Shown one piece after another: positions 60,580-64,000 of a DNA stretch of 64,000 nt. Under the pieces are notes generated by a model, which made no database searches, had not been told where the DNA came from, and saw only the letters and a program-made list of their open reading frames with translations. A program made the translations under genes and the position numbers. Location: contig NZ_AUIT01000002.1 of assembly GCF_000423845.1 (NCBI RefSeq), forward strand, positions 62,001 to 126,000. Reading direction: 5' to 3'. How positions within the stretch are numbered: the stretch's first letter is position 1; each line of letters begins with the position of its first letter. Source of the stretch: Thermodesulfobacterium hveragerdense DSM 12571 (GTDB lineage Bacteria; Desulfobacterota; Thermodesulfobacteria; Thermodesulfobacteriales; Thermodesulfobacteriaceae).

Positions 60580-61443
60580 ATGTTCAACTTTTTTAAAAAA
60601 GAAACCAAAGCATTTAATCTCACTTCAACTTTTTCCCCCTACCCTATCAACCTAAGAAAAGTAGCACAAAAACTTTGGAAATTTTCTTACATAAAAAGTT
60701 TGTCAAATTATGTTTCTAAGGCTCTTATAAAAGCTTTACAACTTTCACAAGAATCTGGTAAATATATTTCTTCTTTGGTAGAAAAGTTTAATTTTGCCAT
60801 CCAAACCCTTTCAGAAAAAATATTACCCATAAAATCTGAAACAGATAACTTGGTAAAAAAATCTGAGGAGTCAAAAGAAAAGATAAACGTTATGATAGAA
60901 GAGGTAAAAGTTATAGAAAGCAGCCTTAAAAATTTTGTAGAGACCTCAAAAAAAATGCAAAACTCGTTCCAAGAAATCAAAAATTCTTTGACAGAAATTC
61001 ATAACATCGCAGACCAAACGACTATCTTGTCCCTGAACGCATCTATTGAGGCTGCTCGAGTGGGATTAGCTGGAAAAGGTTTTACTGTGCTTGCTGAAGA
61101 AATTAGGAAATTAGCTAACAAAACCAATCAGTTTGCTAAACACATTAACGAAAGCATCCTTTCTGTAGAAAAAAACATCAACTTTTTTACCACCTCGATC
61201 TTTGCCCTTAAAGAAAGCTTAGATAAAAGCATCGCAACCTTAAAGGAACTATATTCTTTTATAGATTCTAACCATCAGATGGCTGAAAATGTAGAAAGAT
61301 TGATAAATGATATGTTTTTAGCCATAGAAGAGCAAGTTAAAATTACAGAAGAGATTACTCAAAACATGGTTAACCTTTCAAAAAATTTAGAAATTACGGA
61401 GAAGCAACTTCAATCTATAGTGATACAGTTTAAAAAGATTTAA
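60580..61443 (+). CDS. Soluble MCP signalling protein paired with the ODP-like sensor
   Basis: 287 residues with no membrane helix. The N-terminal 75 residues are an unassigned helical region, possibly the ODP contact. The rest is a chemoreceptor coiled coil with the tip ADQTTILSLNASIEAARVG and EEIRKLANKTNQF. The tip is more diverged than in the three membrane MCPs of this window, which all keep [15 protein letters not shown]. It is short, with a minimal signalling bundle. It is placed directly after the ODP-like gene and converges on the epimerase gene with a 7-nt gap. Confidence 0.88.
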   Translation: MFNFFKKETKAFNLTSTFSPYPINLRKVAQKLWKFSYIKSLSNYVSKALIKALQLSQESGKYISSLVEKFNFAIQTLSEKILPIKSETDNLVKKSEESKEKINVMIEEVKVIESSLKNFVETSKKMQNSFQEIKNSLTEIHNIADQTTILSLNASIEAARVGLAGKGFTVLAEEIRKLANKTNQFAKHINESILSVEKNINFFTTSIFALKESLDKSIATLKELYSFIDSNHQMAENVERLINDMFLAIEEQVKITEEITQNMVNLSKNLEITEKQLQSIVIQFKKI

Positions 61444-61450
61444 AAAATTG

Positions 61451-62332
61451 TTATTTAACTAAACTTTCCAAAGCCCCCTTTATCTCAGGGTAAATAAATT
61501 TAAAATCGTTTTGTATCAATCTTCGAGGATGAGCCTTTATATTTGCAGTTATACTGTCTGCCAACTCACCTAAAAACAACTTTAAGGCAAACATAGGTAC
61601 CCTAAAGAAAGCTGGTCTTTTTAAAACCGTAGCCAGGGCTTTAGTAAACTCTTTGTTGGTTACAGGTTGAGGGGAAGTAAAGTTAAAAACTCCTTCAAGG
61701 TCTTTTTCTATGAGAAAAATCAAGCCGTTTACTAAATCACTTATATGTATCCAAGAAAACCATTGTCTCCCATCCCCCAAAGTTCCACCTAATCCCCACT
61801 TAAAAACAGGTAAAACCTTGGCAAGCATACCACCTTTACCAAGAACGATACCAAAACGGGTTATAGCTACTTTAACTCCATACTTCTTAGCAATTTGGGC
61901 CTGTTTTTCCCATTCTATGCATACTTTTGCCAGAAAATCATTTCCTGGTTGAGAGTCTTCGTCTACGGATTGATCTCCTTTATCTCCATAATATCCTATG
62001 GCTGAGGCATTTATCAAAAAAGCGTCTTTTTTTAAAGATTTTACGATGTTTTCTGTAGACTTAACTCTGCTTTCTAAGATTAGCCTTTTATAGGACTCTG
62101 TCCATTTTCCAAAGATGTTTTGTCCTACCAGATTGATTACCACGTCAAAATTGGAAACCTCAGCTTGCCAACTTCCTGATTTCATAGGGTCTCCCAAAAT
62201 AAAATCACAACCTGAAAACCGAGACCTAGCCTTTTCTAAATCCCTTACCAATAAAGTCGTACTGAAACCTTTTTTTATCAGTTCAGGCACTAAAGCTCCC
62301 CCAACAAAGCCTGTACCTCCAACTACCAGCAC
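61451..62332 (-). CDS. TIGR01777-family NAD-dependent epimerase (YfcH-like)
   Basis: 293 residues or slightly more. The extended SDR fold has VVGGTGFVGGALVPEL, NASAIGYYGDKGDQ with the active Tyr region, and TRFGIVLGKGGMLAK. It closes with the DUF1731-type C-terminal HPRRLIQNDF. GTG at 62332 is the first standard start. A GAGG lies 8 nt before an in-frame ATA at 62341, which would give the family-typical xKKVLVVGG, so the true start may be a rare ATA. The physiological substrate is unknown. Confidence 0.88.
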   Translation of the reverse strand: MLVVGGTGFVGGALVPELIKKGFSTTLLVRDLEKARSRFSGCDFILGDPMKSGSWQAEVSNFDVVINLVGQNIFGKWTESYKRLILESRVKSTENIVKSLKKDAFLINASAIGYYGDKGDQSVDEDSQPGNDFLAKVCIEWEKQAQIAKKYGVKVAITRFGIVLGKGGMLAKVLPVFKWGLGGTLGDGRQWFSWIHISDLVNGLIFLIEKDLEGVFNFTSPQPVTNKEFTKALATVLKRPAFFRVPMFALKLFLGELADSITANIKAHPRRLIQNDFKFIYPEIKGALESLVK

Positions 62333-62376
62333 TTTTTTTATAGTAATAACCTCAAGTTTTTCTCCTATAAAACATT

Positions 62377-63147
62377 TTAAAATAAAAACATCAGAAAGTA
62401 AATAATACCTATAAAAATACGGTAAACTCCAAATATAAAAAAACTATGCTTAGAAATAAAACTCAGAAAAGTTTTGATAGCTACCAGTGCCGTAAAAAAA
62501 GCAAAGATAAAGCCTACTAAAAGGACTTGCCAATCTTGAAAGGACATCTCGGAATATGATTTGATGAGGTCATAACTGGTAGCCATAAGCATCGTTGGTA
62601 AGGCCAGAAGAAAGGAAAACTCAGCCGCAGCCTTTCTGTTAAGACCAACCACCATCCCTCCTATGATGGTAGCAGCTGAACGAGAAACTCCAGGCATCAT
62701 GGCTAAAGACTGAAAAACCCCTATTAAAGGTATTTTCTTTAAACTAAGCTCTTTTACATCAGACAACCCATTATCTTTTTGAAGAAATCTGTCTATAAAT
62801 AAAAGCACTACCCCTCCGAAAATCAAGTTGATCACCACTAAAAGGTCGTTGCCTATAAAAAATCTTTTGATTATCTTATAAAGTAAAAACCCTAAGATCC
62901 CTGTAGGAATAAAAGCCAAAATAATCCTTTTCCAAGTTTCCTGATCTTTTAAAAGTTTTTCGTAATATAGAGATAAAACCGCCAAAATAGACCCGAGTTG
63001 TATGGAGATTTCAAAAGTCTTGGTAAAGTTAGTGTGAGGAATGTTTAAGATATGAGCAGTCAAAATAAGATGGCCTGTGGAAGAGACAGGCAGAAACTCG
63101 GTTAGTCCTTCTACTATGCCTAAGATAGCAGCTTGAATAAGATCCAT
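62377..63147 (-). CDS. uppP: Undecaprenyl-diphosphatase (UppP/BacA)
   Basis: It recycles the lipid carrier for peptidoglycan and O-antigen. 256 residues with about seven to eight helices. GIVEGLTEFLPVSSTGHLIL near the N-terminus and PGVSRSAATIIGGMVVGLNR in the second half are the two active-site motifs, with Glu, Ser, His and Arg. GGAGG precedes the start. It stands divergent from fmt and just upstream of the epimerase gene. Confidence 0.96.
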   Translation of the reverse strand: MDLIQAAILGIVEGLTEFLPVSSTGHLILTAHILNIPHTNFTKTFEISIQLGSILAVLSLYYEKLLKDQETWKRIILAFIPTGILGFLLYKIIKRFFIGNDLLVVINLIFGGVVLLFIDRFLQKDNGLSDVKELSLKKIPLIGVFQSLAMMPGVSRSAATIIGGMVVGLNRKAAAEFSFLLALPTMLMATSYDLIKSYSEMSFQDWQVLLVGFIFAFFTALVAIKTFLSFISKHSFFIFGVYRIFIGIIYFLMFLF

Positions 63148-63278
63148 AAAACCTCCTCCTGCTGTTAGAATCTTTCAAGATAAGAGTTTAATCTTCTATT
63201 TTATTTTAAGCAAATTTTGTTAAACTTGTGTAAAGATACCTGATTTCAAAGGTTATTCAACCTAAAAGAGGGATTAAG

Positions 63279-64000
63279 ATGGAAAAATATCGTATAGTTT
63301 TTTTTGGTAGTCCAGACTTTGCGATACCACCTATAGAGGGACTGCATGAAAATGAAAACCTTATAGCAGTGGTTACTCAACCAGACAAACCCCAGGGAAG
63401 AGGTTTAAAAACCCTACCCTGTGTGGTGAAAAAATGGGCTTTAGAAAAGGGAATTTATGTGTTAGACCCTCAGAAAATAAAAGGAAATGTTGAATTTTTT
63501 AAAATTCTAAAGGAACTTGCTCCTGACCTGATCGTGGTTTGTGCTTATGGTAAAATCCTACCTAAGGAAGTTTTAGAAATTCCGAGATTTGGATGCTGGA
63601 ACATACATGCCTCTTTGCTTCCTAAATACAGAGGTGCCTCTCCTATCAACTGGGCTATTTTACAAGGAGAAAAAGAAACAGGGATAACCATCATGCTTAT
63701 GGACGAAGGATTAGATACTGGTCCTATACTTTTGCAGAAAAAGATTCCGATAAATCCAGAAGACAATGCCCAAACCTTAGCTCAAAAGCTTAGTGACCTT
63801 GGTAAAGAGGCTATTTTAGAAGCTATAAATCTACATAAAAAAGGATTAATTAAGCCTATCCCTCAACCTGAGGGGGGTGCCTCTTACGCACCTTTATTAA
63901 AAAAAGAGGATGGATTTTTTACTTTTAAAGAGCCTGCTTGGTTTATCGAGAGAAAGGTAAAGGCCTTTGTTCTTTGGCCTACAGCCTATACCTACATCCA
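63279..64000 (+). CDS. fmt: Methionyl-tRNA formyltransferase (3' partial)
   Basis: It formylates initiator methionyl-tRNA with 10-formyltetrahydrofolate. About 240 residues are visible and the gene runs off the right edge. FFGSPDFAIPP, the SLLPKYRGASPINWAI catalytic loop (Asn and His just before, in NIHAS) and MDEGLDTGPIL (Asp) are conserved. The N-terminal domain is complete and the C-terminal tRNA-binding domain is only begun. GAGGG lies 6 nt before the ATG. It is divergent from uppP. Confidence 0.96.
   Translation, partial: MEKYRIVFFGSPDFAIPPIEGLHENENLIAVVTQPDKPQGRGLKTLPCVVKKWALEKGIYVLDPQKIKGNVEFFKILKELAPDLIVVCAYGKILPKEVLEIPRFGCWNIHASLLPKYRGASPINWAILQGEKETGITIMLMDEGLDTGPILLQKKIPINPEDNAQTLAQKLSDLGKEAILEAINLHKKGLIKPIPQPEGGASYAPLLKKEDGFFTFKEPAWFIERKVKAFVLWPTAYTYI

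Overview
The window looks like a compact, AT-rich chromosomal segment of a thermophilic, anaerobic, Gram-negative bacterium. My best guess is a Thermodesulfobacterium-like sulfate reducer (inference). The grounds are LPS genes (waaA, lptA, lptB), an archaeal-type phosphoglycerate mutase, a nickel/cobalt ECF importer, a nine-haem cytochrome c lipoprotein, a polyferredoxin-type membrane protein, a flagellar/chemotaxis block, and an oxygen-sensor-like diiron protein beside a chemoreceptor. Genes are tightly packed, many overlap, and I saw no convincing GC-rich intrinsic terminator. No IS element, prophage or CRISPR array is visible.

Layout. Positions 1-2396 hold the end of an unknown gene, mtgA and apgM. 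Positions 2411-5913 hold a five-gene nickel/cobalt ECF transporter (nikK-nikM-nikL-nikQ-nikO). Positions 5905-7886, minus strand, hold an ArsR regulator, a YraQ/ArsP-type permease and a small thioredoxin. Positions 7938-12145 hold panE, a small membrane zinc-ribbon protein, a beta-hydroxyacid dehydrogenase, a core MetE-like methionine synthase and an HNH nuclease. Positions 12154-27451, minus strand, form one long flagellar/chemotaxis operon: fliL-M-N-O-P-Q-R-flhB-flhA-flhF-flhG-fliA-cheY, three accessory genes, then cheY-cheB-cheR and a DnaJ-like gene. Upstream of it lie a sigma-54-like site and a 13-bp direct repeat.

Positions 27661-35142, minus strand, hold tRNA-Ser(GGA), bioY with a BirA-type operator, and a run asd, SPL-like radical SAM, cytochrome c, rph, rdgB, pgeF, waaA. 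Positions 35296-38536, plus strand, hold a SpoU methyltransferase, an SfsA-DUF123 fusion, a nucleosidase and a J-domain protein. Positions 38533-46932, minus strand, hold ftsH-folP-cdaA-cdaR-glmM (cell wall and c-di-AMP), a tiny CXXC protein, a NapH-like polyferredoxin, an RlmI-like methyltransferase and a TauE permease. Positions 47102-52357, plus strand, hold lptA-lptB-rpoN, an EhaR-like HAD protein, a rhomboid and a SppA/ClpP-fold protease. A macro-domain gene, tRNA-Arg(CCG) and an MCP follow on the minus strand.

Positions 55353-61443 are a chemoreceptor island: two membrane MCPs sharing an identical 377-bp tract, rnhA and ubiX between them, then an ODP-like diiron protein directly followed by a soluble MCP. 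The window ends with a TIGR01777 epimerase, uppP and the 5' part of fmt. FliA (sigma-28) and RpoN (sigma-54) are both encoded here, together with candidate sites for each, so the window carries most of its own motility control. CheA and CheW are not in it.
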